A program made the translations under genes and the position numbers. The notes beneath the pieces are model-generated. The model was not told where the DNA came from. It made no database searches and worked only from the letters and a program-made list of their open reading frames with translations. 59,511 nucleotides of DNA from Gemmatimonadota bacterium. Its GTDB lineage: Bacteria; Latescibacterota; UBA2968. Positions 25,231 through 34,419 of the stretch are shown piece after piece. Where the stretch lies: contig PAXL01000042.1 of assembly GCA_002714465.1 (NCBI GenBank), positions 64,747 to 124,257 on the forward strand, written 5' to 3'. Numbering within the stretch: the stretch's first letter is position 1; each line of letters begins with the position of its first letter.

Positions 25231-25911
25231 TCAGGCTCTCACGACGCCACTGACCACAAGGTTCGCATATTCACCGATCAGCGGCGCCATCTGGCGGAAA
25301 CCGATCTTGCCGCCTCCGAGAATCGGGCCGTAGGTGGTCTCGTCATCGACCCAGTCAAAAATCAGGAGTTCGTTGATCGAGAAGACAACATGGTTTTCGC
25401 ACTTGATAAGCTTGATATGATACGGGGGAGTAGCATCGCAAACCGAAGGCAGAGGGTCGGCACCCTGGCAAACGAGATGGAAACCGTGGCTCTTCCGCAG
25501 GTTGCACGTCTGGAAGGCCCTCTCATCCGATGCCTTTCTACGAAAGTAAGAGACGTGAAGGGCGTTGATATCACTTGAGTGATACTGCTTGTACTCCCCT
25601 GCCCGCTCATCCAGACTAGAATCGAATAGGTTTTGGCCCTCCCTTCCCTTCGCCGAGAAGAACAAAATACACAATCCCGGCTCGCGAACCGGCCACCAAT
25701 CCCAGGTTACAGTGATATCGGATGGAAAGTCTTCGGGACACCAGTAGACGAAGTTCGCCGCCTGCCCCTCCCCCGGGTCGCGGCAATTCTCCATTCGCAT
25801 ACGGCCTTGCGGGAAGGTCACGGCCGCTTCACCTTCCATCCGGAAGCCAACGACATCGGTGGGATCCGTGAGGGCGTTTTCATACAACGTGTCGGTTAGT
25901 TCGTAGGTCAT
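25231..25911 (-). CDS. DUF1961 family protein (concanavalin A-like fold)
   Basis: A 226-residue protein closely matching DUF1961, a family with a jelly-roll (concanavalin-like) fold seen in glycan-degrading Planctomycetota and relatives. Strong blocks are VVGFRMEGEAAVTFPQGRMR, NFVYWCPEDFPSDITVTWDW, WPVREPGLCILFFSAKGR, DINALHVSYFRRK and CNLRKSHGFHLVCQGADPLP, ending in GGGKIGFRQMAPLIGEYANL. No signal peptide is visible, so it may be cytosolic. GGAG lies directly before the ATG. It is the first gene of the pair with the sugar isomerase. Function is unproven; the fold and context suggest binding or cleaving a polysaccharide or oligosaccharide. Confidence 0.85.
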   Translation of the reverse strand: MTYELTDTLYENALTDPTDVVGFRMEGEAAVTFPQGRMRMENCRDPGEGQAANFVYWCPEDFPSDITVTWDWWPVREPGLCILFFSAKGREGQNLFDSSLDERAGEYKQYHSSDINALHVSYFRRKASDERAFQTCNLRKSHGFHLVCQGADPLPSVCDATPPYHIKLIKCENHVVFSINELLIFDWVDDETTYGPILGGGKIGFRQMAPLIGEYANLVVSGVVRA

Positions 25912-26508
25912 CTATGCTCCTGATCTTGTCGCTGTCAAATCTGCCTCATTCGGTCCCTTACACAAAGTCCGGCCACGAAAGACACGCGATGGAGTGGCGC
26001 CTAAATTACGAGTTTGCTTTACTTAGATACAGTCGAACTGGCCTTCAAAGAAGATGGGACTGGACCAGGCCATCCGGACGGACACGAGTGGATCCGATAC
26101 GTCTCTTTTGATGTCATCCAGCCTTTTCCGTGGGCCCGATGCACCACGATCTATGATTGGGGAGCGTAGGATTGGGACGGCGACGCGAACCTTCCGGGGG
26201 TCACCAAATGTCACCTGTTGGCTGACACGAGGTGCTTCGCCGTGTTCCAGTCGGCGGCGTTGTCACGGATCACACGTCCAAGGAAATCGAAAATATCCAA
26301 GTCCGAGGCGATCGAGATCAGTCCGTGGATCAGGGATATCATTACGACAGGCTCAGAATCCGATGTCGATTGTTGCCCGGAGAATGCGGCGACGAACACG
26401 AAACAACAAGTAAAGGCAACCTGTCCATCACCATCGAAATCCAGGCTGGGCTACGCCTGAAGGTCAGCAGTCAGACAGACTAGGACCAGCAAGATCGATA
26501 GAATCCGA
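25912..26508. other. 597-base decayed spacer between DUF1961 and aldo/keto reductase genes
   Basis: No intact gene. The minus strand carries the EF-hand-like relic listed separately (26211-26447). On the plus strand, an open stretch from about 26033 to 26205 reads DGHEWIRYVSFDVIQPFPWA and, after a TAG, DWDGDANLPG; this has the composition of a decayed extracellular repeat but is not a secure match to a family. Confidence 0.45.
26211..26447 (-). pseudogene. C-terminal relic with dockerin/EF-hand-like repeat
   Basis: Reading from 26447, the sequence SLDFDGDGQVAFTCCFVFVA leads into AFSGQ. This matches the 'DFDGDGxVxFxDFxxFxxAFG' calcium-loop motif that ends many exported proteins in this type of bacterium, with the usual Asp of x-D-F replaced by Cys. 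The frame then runs to a stop at 26211 through DLDIFDFLGRVIRDNAADWN, perhaps a second degenerate loop. A TAG precedes the motif, and nothing upstream extends it into a protein. I read it as the remaining tail of a lost secreted protein. Confidence 0.45.
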
Positions 26509-27468
26509 TCAGGCCCGGTAGTTCCAGACGACTACTTCGGAAGCATCGTCGAGGGCTTTCCGGTGGACAGGATCGATTGTCCAACCGATCCCGCCGAACA
26601 CATCGTTTACATGTTCGGGCCGATCGGGACCGATTATAGGCGCCGTAACCTGTGGATGGTCAAGTATCCAGGCGATCGCGACCTGTGCAGGCGTCTTGTC
26701 CATTTCCTTGCCTATGTCGACGAGAAGCTGGATGATGCGGTCGACCTTGTCCGACAGGGTCTTTGCGAGGTCCATTCGCCCGCTCGCCCAGGGCGTGCCG
26801 TCCGGTGGTGTCTGTCCCTTTCTAAACAGCCCTGACAGCAGTCCGATGGCCAGCGGGCTGTATGTCATCACGCCTACCCCATACTTCTCTACAACTTCGG
26901 TCAGTTCACCTTCCACATCGTATCGGTGCAGAAGGTTATACTCATTCTGTGTCACCACCGGCGGCGCAAAGCTCTTGGCCTTACAAATCCCAATATGCTC
27001 CATCAGTCGCCAAGGCGTGTGGTTGCAACTTCCGACATAGGTCACCTTTCCTTGGCGCACGCCATCGTCGAGTGCTCGCAGCGTCTCTTCGGAGGGTGTC
27101 TCGTGATCGATATTGTGTAGCAGGTAAATGTCGATGTGATCCGTCTGGAGTCGCTTCAAACTCCGATCGAGCTCCCGCATCACGCTGAAGCGTGAGGTAC
27201 CGAAATCGTTCGGGCCGTCCCCCATACGGCTCCACACTTTTGTTGTCAGCACGACGTCGTCTCTCACACCCTGCAGCGCTTTTCCGACGATGGTCTCACT
27301 CCGCCCCTGCCCGTAGAAGTTAGCACAGTCAACGAAGTTGCATCCGAGCTCGAGTGCACGGTGGATGACCTTCTCGCAGATTGCGTCGTCGTTCTGGCCG
27401 CGGAAAGCGGTCCCGAGACAGATTTCAGAGACTTTGACGCCGGAACTACCCAACTGGCGGTAATTCAT
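26509..27468 (-). CDS. Aldo/keto reductase
   Basis: A 319-residue (beta/alpha)8 NADPH-dependent oxidoreductase. The catalytic tetrad is complete: Asp47 and Tyr52 in FVDCANFYGQGRSE, Lys77 in VLTTKVWS and His118 in IDIYLLHNID. The C-terminal NADP-binding part is also present (APIIGPDRPEHV, AQVAIAWIL). I start at the ATG at 27468; a GTG five codons upstream is possible, and neither has a clear Shine-Dalgarno. This subfamily ('GSSGVKVSEICLGT') often handles sugars, sugar alcohols or other aldehydes. It lies 115 bases after the first sulfatase in the same direction, fitting a role in carbohydrate use. Confidence 0.9.
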   Translation of the reverse strand: MNYRQLGSSGVKVSEICLGTAFRGQNDDAICEKVIHRALELGCNFVDCANFYGQGRSETIVGKALQGVRDDVVLTTKVWSRMGDGPNDFGTSRFSVMRELDRSLKRLQTDHIDIYLLHNIDHETPSEETLRALDDGVRQGKVTYVGSCNHTPWRLMEHIGICKAKSFAPPVVTQNEYNLLHRYDVEGELTEVVEKYGVGVMTYSPLAIGLLSGLFRKGQTPPDGTPWASGRMDLAKTLSDKVDRIIQLLVDIGKEMDKTPAQVAIAWILDHPQVTAPIIGPDRPEHVNDVFGGIGWTIDPVHRKALDDASEVVVWNYRA

Positions 27469-27583
27469 ATTTTGTGTGCCCACATTTTGCCAAGCATAAG
27501 AGTATCCTACCAGGTTGCAGCGTGCGATTGATTATAGAAGATGGCAAATCAAGAATTGGGGGCGCGCAATACTCGATTCTCGA

Positions 27584-29068
27584 TTACCAATAGTGCTTCG
27601 CCTCAGGCAACGGAACCGGCTTCCTATCTTCCGTTCCGACACTCCAATCGGTCAGACGGAGGCGCATATCTGCAAGGATGTCCTTGTACGAATCGTCCGA
27701 TGCAACGTTTCGGAGCTCCCAGGGGTCGCTTGTGAGGTCGTAGAGTTCGTCAAGATCGCCCATCGGGTCGTGTATGTATTTCCACGTCGATGTACGGACC
27801 ATTTTTCGGCGGCCTTCGGCTTCTCGCCATTGGAGCGATTTGCCCATAGCGGAACGACCGTGTGGTCCTAAAAGCTGGTTCAGTTCGGCCATACCGAAAG
27901 CAGGACCACCTGCGCCGTATTCGGAGAAGGTCGTGTCTCTGGGAGAAGCGTTTGTGACAGTCGGCAAAGGCTCGCCTTCGAAGGATGGTTGTTGATCGAG
28001 GCCCTGCAGCTTGAATAGCGTAGGTACGATATCGATCAAGTTCGCCATGCTCTCGTCGACCTCACCCTCTGGCAGGCGTCCCGGCCACGACACGATCAGG
28101 GGGACACGCGTGAGACAATCGTAGAAGGCGCCGCCCTTGGCAATCATGTTGTGCTCGCCCGCGAAGTCACCGTGATCGGAGCAGAAGACGACAATAGTGT
28201 TGTCACGAAGGTCAAGCCGGTCAAGCGCATCGAGGATCTGGCCGACGCCGTCATCAAGGAAACGAACCATCGCGTGGTAGACACCGACAACACCCTTCTT
28301 GTCCTGCTCGGTGTCGTCCGTCATCCCGATCATCTCGTAGAGGACGCGGTTTCGTTCCGAAGCCGTGCCGTCCAAATACTCATCCTCCCGGTGTGGGGGC
28401 ATCTCGATGTCGTCCGGTCTGAACTGGTCGACGTAGGACACCGGGGCTTCGTATGGCGTATGAGGATCGGGAATCGAAACCCAGAGAGCGAACGGGTCCT
28501 GTCCTAACTGTTCGAGGAACCGTACGGTCTGTCCACAAACCAGCCCGGTGGAGTAGTCTTCGAGCGGATAGTCCGACTCTCCGTAAGTGAAATGCCGACT
28601 CACCTTCGGCATGTTCCGGCGAACCGTATGCGCCTCGCGGATCGATTCGATCGGGCGGAACCAGTCCATTCCTTTCGTCTCCTCCGCCCATTCAGGGATG
28701 CCGCTGTGAGTGATCTCGCACCACACATCGAACAGGTCTAGATCCAACCGGTCGGTGAAGCAGTGGTTCTTTCCAATCAGTCCCGTACGATACCCGGCGT
28801 CCTTCCAGTGTCTAAAAGCGTGGTTGGCACCTGCAGGCATAAGGGTCTGGTTGCGTCGGCCTCCGTGTGTGTGCGGATATTGAGAGGTCCAGAATGAAAT
28901 TCGTGCAGGAACGCAAAGGGGGTGTGGAGTCACGGCGTGTTTGTAGAGGACGCCTTGATCAGCCAGCCTTTGGAGAGAAGGCGTTTCGCAGAAATTACTC
29001 CCGTAGAGGTGGCTCGAGGTCGCCTTCATCTGGTCGGCGAGAATGACAATGATGTTGGGTCGGTCCAT
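27584..29068 (-). CDS. Arylsulfatase-type sulfatase (formylglycine-dependent), copy 1
   Basis: A 494-residue type I sulfatase. The formylglycine motif C-x-P-x-R is Cys52-Val-Pro-Ala-Arg in HPLCVPARISFWTSQYPHTHG. Metal-site sequences are present: ILADQ at 10-13, IPDPHTPYE, and VVFCSDHGDFAGEH. The C-terminal subdomain ends with ELYDLTSDPWELRNVA, typical of the family. It lacks a signal peptide, so it would act in the cytosol unless exported by another route. It is about two-thirds identical by eye to the sulfatase immediately upstream, from which it is separated by a terminator hairpin, so the two arose by tandem duplication. A formylglycine-generating enzyme is needed and must lie elsewhere. 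The substrate is unknown. Confidence 0.93.
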   Translation of the reverse strand: MDRPNIIVILADQMKATSSHLYGSNFCETPSLQRLADQGVLYKHAVTPHPLCVPARISFWTSQYPHTHGGRRNQTLMPAGANHAFRHWKDAGYRTGLIGKNHCFTDRLDLDLFDVWCEITHSGIPEWAEETKGMDWFRPIESIREAHTVRRNMPKVSRHFTYGESDYPLEDYSTGLVCGQTVRFLEQLGQDPFALWVSIPDPHTPYEAPVSYVDQFRPDDIEMPPHREDEYLDGTASERNRVLYEMIGMTDDTEQDKKGVVGVYHAMVRFLDDGVGQILDALDRLDLRDNTIVVFCSDHGDFAGEHNMIAKGGAFYDCLTRVPLIVSWPGRLPEGEVDESMANLIDIVPTLFKLQGLDQQPSFEGEPLPTVTNASPRDTTFSEYGAGGPAFGMAELNQLLGPHGRSAMGKSLQWREAEGRRKMVRTSTWKYIHDPMGDLDELYDLTSDPWELRNVASDDSYKDILADMRLRLTDWSVGTEDRKPVPLPEAKHYW

Positions 29069-29079
29069 AGACTCAATAA

Positions 29080-29113
29080 AAACACAAAAACCTCGCCTAT
29101 CAAATCAGCGAGG
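29080..29113 (-). terminator. Rho-independent terminator after sulfatase copy 2
   Basis: On the minus strand CCTCGC (29113-29108) pairs with GCGAGG (29096-29091) around an 11-base loop, followed by TTTTTGTGTTTTTATTG. The T-rich tail is good. It lies 195 bases beyond the stop of the 29309 sulfatase and just before the ATG of copy 1, so it isolates the second gene's transcript from the first. Confidence 0.75.
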
Positions 29114-29308
29114 ATTCGTGTCGTGTTTCGCGGGAGGTCCCACGGTCAGATGGGGAGTCGTGGATGGTATCACGTCTTAGCGAAGAAGACTTCCAGCGAC
29201 TCGCTCGTCTGCACACCGCGACGCGGGCAACGTGGGACCCCGCCTTAATCCGGGTTGGATGCCCGAGCACCATAGGGGCTCAAAACCACACACCTCCAAC
29301 ACCAGTCC

Positions 29309-30805
29309 TCAGGGCAGGTCGTAGCATTCGGGATCAGGTAGTGGGACTGGAGAACTGTCTTCGGTGTGGATGCTCCAGTCCGCAAGTTTGATCTTTAGAT
29401 CCGCCAAGACGGCTTTGTTCGCCTCAACGGTGGCGACGTTTATGAGCTCCCAGGGGTCGTTCAGAAGATCGTAGAGCTCGTCTTTGTCGCCCATCGGGTC
29501 GTGGACATACTTCCATCCCCTTGTGCGGACCATCTTTCGTCGGCCTTCGGCTTCACGCCACTGAAGTGAACGTATCAGAGCCTTCCTGCCATAGGGTTTC
29601 TCGAGCTTCCGAAGATCTTCGAGCGTGAACTCGGGTCCGCCGGATCCGTATTCGGAGAACGTTGCACCACGCGGACAGGCATCTGTAACAGTCGGGAGCG
29701 GTTGACCGTGCATGGACCTTGGAATCTCGATTCCCTGAAGCTGAAAAAGGGTCGGCACAAGGTCGATCAGGTTGACCATACTGTCATCGCGAAAGCCTGC
29801 AGGCAGATTCGAGGGCCACGACACGATCATCGGGATACGTGTGAGGCAGTCGTAGAACACACCGCCCTTACACTGCATCGCGTGTTCACCCATGAAGTCA
29901 CCGTGATCGGAGCAGAACACCACGATAGTATTCTCACTGAGTCCTGTCTCGTCGAGCGTGTCGAGGATCCTGCCGATCTCGTCGTCCATAAAGCGGATCA
30001 TCGCGTGGTAGGTACTTACCACGCCATACACGTCCTCTTCGCTGTCTTCACGGATCCCCATCATCTCGTAGAGCGCGACGTTTCGTTCGGGTGCTGTGCC
30101 GTCGGTGAACTCGTCGTCTCGCGAGGGTGGCAGCTTGATCTTCTCCGGAGGGAACATCTCGGCATACTGTCTTGGGACTTCCCACGGTTCGTGCGGGTCG
30201 GGGAAAGACACCCATAGCGCGAAGGGATCGTCCTTGTGTGCCTCAAGAAATCGCCGTGTCTGTCCACCGACCAGTCCTGAAGAGTAATCCTCCAATGGAA
30301 AATCTGTCACCGCCCAACTGAATCGTGGACTGGCTTTCGGCATGTTCTTGCGAACACGGTGTCCTGCGTTGATCTGGCCGATCGACCGGAACCAATCCAT
30401 TCCCTTCGTCGTCTCTCCTTGTGTCAGCCCTCCGTGACTAATCTGACACCAAGTGTCGAACAAAGCCAGATCGCTCTCCGCCTCGAAGCAGTGGTTTTTT
30501 CCGATGAGCCCCGTATGAAAACCTTCCTGCTTCCATATTTTGAACGCGTGAACGGCATCCGCAGGCATCAGCGTCTGGTTCCGACGCCCCCCGTGCGAAT
30601 GCGGCCATTGAGACGTCCACGTCGAAATACGAGCCGGTACGCAAAGCGGATGCGGTGTCACAGCGTGTTCGTATAGAACTCCGCGTTTCGCCAGCCGTTC
30701 GAGAGACGGGGTTTCGCAGAAAGTATTCCCATACAGATGAGAGGCTGTTGCCTTCATCTGGTCACACATGATGAAAAGGATGTTGGGTTTTGTGTTGGAG
30801 CTCAT
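29309..30805 (-). CDS. Arylsulfatase-type sulfatase (formylglycine-dependent), copy 2
   Basis: A 498-residue sulfatase and tandem paralogue of copy 1. The formylglycine site is Cys55 in HPLCVPARISTWTSQWPHSHG; metal-binding segments are FIMCDQMKA, FPDPHEPWE and VVFCSDHGDFMGEHAMQCKG. It shares with copy 1 the unusual TLMPA, FRSI/FRPI and LEDYS(S/T)GLV segments, which differ at many positions, so the duplication is old. No signal peptide is seen. The ATG at 30805 has no strong Shine-Dalgarno. The substrate may differ from that of copy 1: residues around the pocket diverge (for example ISHGGLTQGE versus ITHSGIPEWAEE). Confidence 0.93.
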   Translation of the reverse strand: MSSNTKPNILFIMCDQMKATASHLYGNTFCETPSLERLAKRGVLYEHAVTPHPLCVPARISTWTSQWPHSHGGRRNQTLMPADAVHAFKIWKQEGFHTGLIGKNHCFEAESDLALFDTWCQISHGGLTQGETTKGMDWFRSIGQINAGHRVRKNMPKASPRFSWAVTDFPLEDYSSGLVGGQTRRFLEAHKDDPFALWVSFPDPHEPWEVPRQYAEMFPPEKIKLPPSRDDEFTDGTAPERNVALYEMMGIREDSEEDVYGVVSTYHAMIRFMDDEIGRILDTLDETGLSENTIVVFCSDHGDFMGEHAMQCKGGVFYDCLTRIPMIVSWPSNLPAGFRDDSMVNLIDLVPTLFQLQGIEIPRSMHGQPLPTVTDACPRGATFSEYGSGGPEFTLEDLRKLEKPYGRKALIRSLQWREAEGRRKMVRTRGWKYVHDPMGDKDELYDLLNDPWELINVATVEANKAVLADLKIKLADWSIHTEDSSPVPLPDPECYDLP

Positions 30806-30863
30806 GCGCGTCTGAATGTTTTGGTGAAGGCTGGAATCGGCAGTGATGAATCAGCAAAATATT

Positions 30864-30897
30864 AAAGGCCCGTAATGATACTCGACAGTCGGCCTTT
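30864..30897 (-). terminator. Candidate bidirectional terminator between sulfatase copy 2 and the holin-like gene
   Basis: AAAGGCC (30864-30870) pairs with GGCCTTT (30891-30897), a 7-bp stem with a 20-base loop. On the minus strand it is followed by AATATTTTG; on the plus strand by TCC. It sits 30 bases after the stop of the holin-like gene and before sulfatase copy 2, so it probably ends the holin-like transcript. Confidence 0.55.
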
Positions 30898-30927
30898 TCC
30901 GGTCTCTCTTGAACCCCGAAACTGCCA

Positions 30928-31269
30928 CTACACCCACGGCAGAATCCACCGAAAAACGATATCGAGTGTCGATATCATTACAGATGCGATCAAAGTACTG
31001 AACAGACTGTCGATCTCGAAGCCGTCGATCAGTTTGTCTGTCGTCCAGAGCAAACCGGCATTAATGACAACGAGAAACAGACCAAGAGTCACGATCACGA
31101 AGGGAAGCGACATGAAGACAAGGATCTTGTAGAACAGAAACTTCAAGATGCCGTAGACCATAGCGACGGTGATGGCCGATCCAAACCCGCGTATGTGTAC
31201 GGAGGACATGAAACTCGCGACCACGAATACGGAAAGACCGAATGCGAGTATGGACATTATCATAGACAT
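30928..31269 (-). CDS. Phage-holin family (PF04020-type) membrane protein
   Basis: A 113-residue protein with four membrane helices and the pattern of the small 'phage holin' family: FGLSVFVVASFMSSVHIRGF, ITVAMVYGILKFLF, FVIVTLGLFLVVINAGLLW and LIASVMISTLDIVFRW. Chromosomal members are not phage genes and have no proven role. The start is the ATG at 31269, with GAGG twelve bases upstream; a longer reading begins 27 codons earlier but adds polar, non-conserved residues. No phage genes are near. It is flanked by sulfatase and PhyH genes and is probably unrelated to them. Confidence 0.82.
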   Translation of the reverse strand: MSMIMSILAFGLSVFVVASFMSSVHIRGFGSAITVAMVYGILKFLFYKILVFMSLPFVIVTLGLFLVVINAGLLWTTDKLIDGFEIDSLFSTLIASVMISTLDIVFRWILPWV

Positions 31270-31497
31270 ATGGGTGCCTCGATTTCGGTTAGGCGCGGCA
31301 ACGAAGTCGAAGACGAGAGTTGAGTTCGATTTTGAAGACCCTGCGCCCAAGGTTTACAATACGAAATCACTCGCATTACCTCGAGTCCTATCACCTCTCG
31401 CCGCAAGTTACCAGGGGCTGAAACCCAGGCCATTAGCCTAAGGCCCCTCCCGGCTCTCGCCACCCGACTTTCCTCCGTGTTGTTATCCCTTGGCGAT

Positions 31498-32295
31498 TCA
31501 CGCTCTCCACACCAGGGGGTTCTGGCCCTCGTCGTCCAGGACGTCTCCTTCTGTCAATGATTCGAAGTATTCCTGAGGCAAAACGTTTTGGTTTCCGTTG
31601 AAGGTGGCGCCGTCGGGCATGAAGGCGCAGGTCATGGCACGGCGGGCGTGGCGCGTCATATTGGCCCCGGCGCCGTGGGCCGTCAGACCATTGTGGAAGA
31701 CAGCCGTGCCTGCTGGAACGGGTGCGGGTACGGGATCAATCTCTTTCCACTCGGGATATACGTCAAAGAGTTCGCCGATGTTATCGCCGATACCAGTGGT
31801 CTCGAATGTGGCGGTCTTGTGCGATCCGGGAACGTAGTAGAGACAGCCGTTCTCGAGCGTCGCGTCGTCCAGTGCAATCCAGATGGAGATCGCATTTCGC
31901 GAACTGAAGGACCAGTAAGGGTTGTCTAGATGCCAGCCCGTCGGGTTGCCATAGGGCTGTTTGATCAGCGCCTGATCGTGCCAGACCCGGATACCGTCTA
32001 TCCCTTCCAGCGTCGCAGCGATACGGCCGATCCGTTCGTCGTAGATAAGTCCGCGCATCTCGTCGTTCGTGTCCGCAAGGCGGATGCATTGAACGAACAC
32101 GCGCGAGTAGTAGCTGGGGTCTTCGTCCTTTTTCTGGTTTGTGAGCTCTTCAGCCGAAGCGAGTCGTTCGGCGACCGCTCCGTCTGTGACACGTCGCCAC
32201 GTTTCGAGTTCCTCGCCATCGATGAAGCCTTCAACGGCGACGTAGCCTTGTTTGCGGTAGTGGTTGATATGGTCGTCAGTTAAAGCGTCCAGCAC
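31498..32295 (-). CDS. Phytanoyl-CoA dioxygenase (PhyH) family protein
   Basis: An Fe(II)/2-oxoglutarate oxygenase of 265 residues. I set the start at the GTG at 32295 because GGAGG lies five bases before it; a TTG at 32307 is the alternative but would sit on top of that Shine-Dalgarno. The iron ligands are His122 and Asp124 in PTGWHLDNPYWSF and His207 in GLTAHGAGANMT, with Arg in HARRAMTCAFMPDG to bind 2-oxoglutarate. ALDDATLENGCLYYVPGSHK is the family signature. It is only distantly similar to the other two PhyH proteins in the window, so the substrates probably differ. It stands 155 bases from the S9 peptidase gene. Confidence 0.88.
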   Translation of the reverse strand: MLDALTDDHINHYRKQGYVAVEGFIDGEELETWRRVTDGAVAERLASAEELTNQKKDEDPSYYSRVFVQCIRLADTNDEMRGLIYDERIGRIAATLEGIDGIRVWHDQALIKQPYGNPTGWHLDNPYWSFSSRNAISIWIALDDATLENGCLYYVPGSHKTATFETTGIGDNIGELFDVYPEWKEIDPVPAPVPAGTAVFHNGLTAHGAGANMTRHARRAMTCAFMPDGATFNGNQNVLPQEYFESLTEGDVLDDEGQNPLVWRA

Positions 32296-32450
32296 GGGTG
32301 CCTCCAATGGTGCGCGGTGATTCGTTTTTTGAGTTGGCGCTGAATCTTCAGAGTTTCATCCGTGTCTGAATACCGCAACGCCTCTCGCCCTATCGTGTGA
32401 CGTTCTGGGAGCGGAAGCCATCGGCTATTGGCTGCCCGCCCCATTGGGCG

Positions 32451-34262
32451 CTAAACAGGTAGAAACTCCTCAAACCAAGTCAGCGTCCTTCGAGCGCAAT
32501 CCTTCTGGTGCTCAGGCTTCCTGAACCCGTGGCCTTCGCCGGGATACACGACCAGTCCAGCCTGAACCCCGCGATGCTCAAGCGCGCGGTAGACGATCTT
32601 GCTTTGCGATAGCGTACAAATCGGATCCTGGTCTCCGTGCAGGAGAAGAAGCGGACAATTGATCTGGTGGAGATGCGAGAAGACATCACTCGTGACGGCA
32701 CTCGAGTCCATCGGCCAGGTGACTGGGGCGATGTACTCGTCCTCGTAGGTAAAGTCACCGGTCTCGAGGGTCATCCAGCGGTTATCAATGAAACCGTAGA
32801 GGGCAACGCCCGTCTTGAACCGGTCGGTCACCGCCACAGCGCGAAGGGTCATATAGCCACCGTATGAGCCGCCAAATATGCCGACTCGTTCGGGATCTGC
32901 GATGCCGAACTCAGTGAGATGATCGATGCCCGTTACGATATCATCAAGATCCTTTGTCCCCTGACAGCCGATATTCGCACCCAGGAAATCGTCACCGAAT
33001 CCGAGCGACCCTCTGAAGGCAGGTTCAAGAATTCGGTATCCGGACCGCAGCAGGTAGGCGTGTCGAATCGCACCAGCCCGCGTAGCTTCCACGTCTCCTG
33101 CAGGACCACCATGCGCGCGGATCAGGAGCGGTGCACCATCCGGCGTATCGTTGGCCTCGTAGATCACCCCCGTGATACCGAGCCCATCGGAAGCCCTCCA
33201 GTCAACGACTCTGACCTGCAGATCGGCGTAGTCGGCAAATCCTGGCAGATTGGCCCGCTCCGAACCAAATGCCAGAAAGGGCATCGTATCCCGATCGCCA
33301 GCTGCAAACACAACCTTCCCTTTTTCCGTTCGGATCACCTCACCTTGTGCCGCATCATCCAACGCTTCCGACGCCCCGTCGAGTGTCAAGGACTCAGTCA
33401 GTCTGTCAACACCCTCGATGTAGTTCACCCAGAGCGTCTTGTCGTCCAGCCAACCGAAATCATCGACGTTTCGGCCGCGTTCGGTCAGCCGGACGGGTGA
33501 CGTTTCATCCCAGCCATGGAAATAGATATCGGTATGGGTCGTTATCGGTCGTAACAACTCGAAGTTCGCCTGATACACTACTCCTGAGCCATCAGGCACC
33601 ATGCTTATGAACCAGGCCTTCCCTGCCCCGTCGGTCAGCTTCTTGATCTCCCCTGTTGTCAGATCGCACGCGCGGAACTCGCCTCGCATCGCCTCCTCGG
33701 GAACCGTGTTGAGTGACTCCCTCCACGCGCACCTCGTTCCGTCTGCCGACAGGCTGAGATGGCTCGATTCGCTCGGGATATCGAAAACCTTACGCCAGCC
33801 AGTAGATGGCGCATATGCCTGCAGGCTGGCGAGCGGTCTTTCGGATGGAAACAGTCCGGGACCGTCAGGCGCTTTGGGCGAGACGATAGCACCGACGCGG
33901 ATCCCGTCCGAATGCCAGACCGCATCGACAGAATGTGCCCCTTCAGGGATATCAGTCAACCTCTGGACGTCTCCGTTAATACTGACTAGGCTGATCGTAC
34001 GTTCTACCAACAACAACAACCAGTCTCCAGCCGGCCACATCTTGTCGATCTTGTCGAGCCCTGGGACTGGCTTGTGCTCGCCGGACTCGGACAGGATGTA
34101 CACGCGCGTATCAGTGTCATCTAGGGAGCGGCTGAAGGCGGCAACGGCTTGGCCACCATCAAGTCGAATCAGACGGTGAATATCGATTGGGCGGGTCTTC
34201 GGATTGATATCCCGCTCACTCTCATCGGAAAGTGCCAGGTCAGGCACGAGTGCTTTGATCAA
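32451..34262 (-). CDS. S9-family prolyl oligopeptidase/acylaminoacyl peptidase
   Basis: A serine peptidase of 603 residues. The start is a TTG at 34262 with AAAGGAG seven bases before it; an in-frame GTG 45 bases upstream lacks a site and adds unrelated residues. The N-terminal 340 residues form a WD40-like beta-propeller with repeats such as SLSADGTRCAWRES and WFISMVPDGSGVVYQA. The alpha/beta-hydrolase follows: GVIYEANDTPDGAPLLIRAHGGP, the nucleophile Ser near residue 465 in IFGGSYGGYMTLRAVAV, Asp near 545 in LLHGDQDPIC and His near 576 in YPGEGHGFRKP. No signal peptide, so it is likely cytosolic and clears short peptides. It is divergent from the enolase-superfamily gene at 34420. Confidence 0.92.
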   Translation of the reverse strand: MIKALVPDLALSDESERDINPKTRPIDIHRLIRLDGGQAVAAFSRSLDDTDTRVYILSESGEHKPVPGLDKIDKMWPAGDWLLLLVERTISLVSINGDVQRLTDIPEGAHSVDAVWHSDGIRVGAIVSPKAPDGPGLFPSERPLASLQAYAPSTGWRKVFDIPSESSHLSLSADGTRCAWRESLNTVPEEAMRGEFRACDLTTGEIKKLTDGAGKAWFISMVPDGSGVVYQANFELLRPITTHTDIYFHGWDETSPVRLTERGRNVDDFGWLDDKTLWVNYIEGVDRLTESLTLDGASEALDDAAQGEVIRTEKGKVVFAAGDRDTMPFLAFGSERANLPGFADYADLQVRVVDWRASDGLGITGVIYEANDTPDGAPLLIRAHGGPAGDVEATRAGAIRHAYLLRSGYRILEPAFRGSLGFGDDFLGANIGCQGTKDLDDIVTGIDHLTEFGIADPERVGIFGGSYGGYMTLRAVAVTDRFKTGVALYGFIDNRWMTLETGDFTYEDEYIAPVTWPMDSSAVTSDVFSHLHQINCPLLLLHGDQDPICTLSQSKIVYRALEHRGVQAGLVVYPGEGHGFRKPEHQKDCARRTLTWFEEFLPV

Positions 34263-34419
34263 GTAGTGTCTCCTTTCGCCGCATGATATCGGTCCGGCTT
34301 TTTGCACGCAACGTTCACGCCACTGCCCCAGCGGCTAGCTTGACGAGGCAAAACGGAGACCATACCATTCGCGCCGCACACAAGGTTGGCGCAACCGAGC
34401 ACCGCACGAAAGGATAGAT

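Noticed and set aside
30928..31269. Prophage holin
   Set aside because: No phage genes, integrase or att sites nearby; chromosomal members of this family are common.
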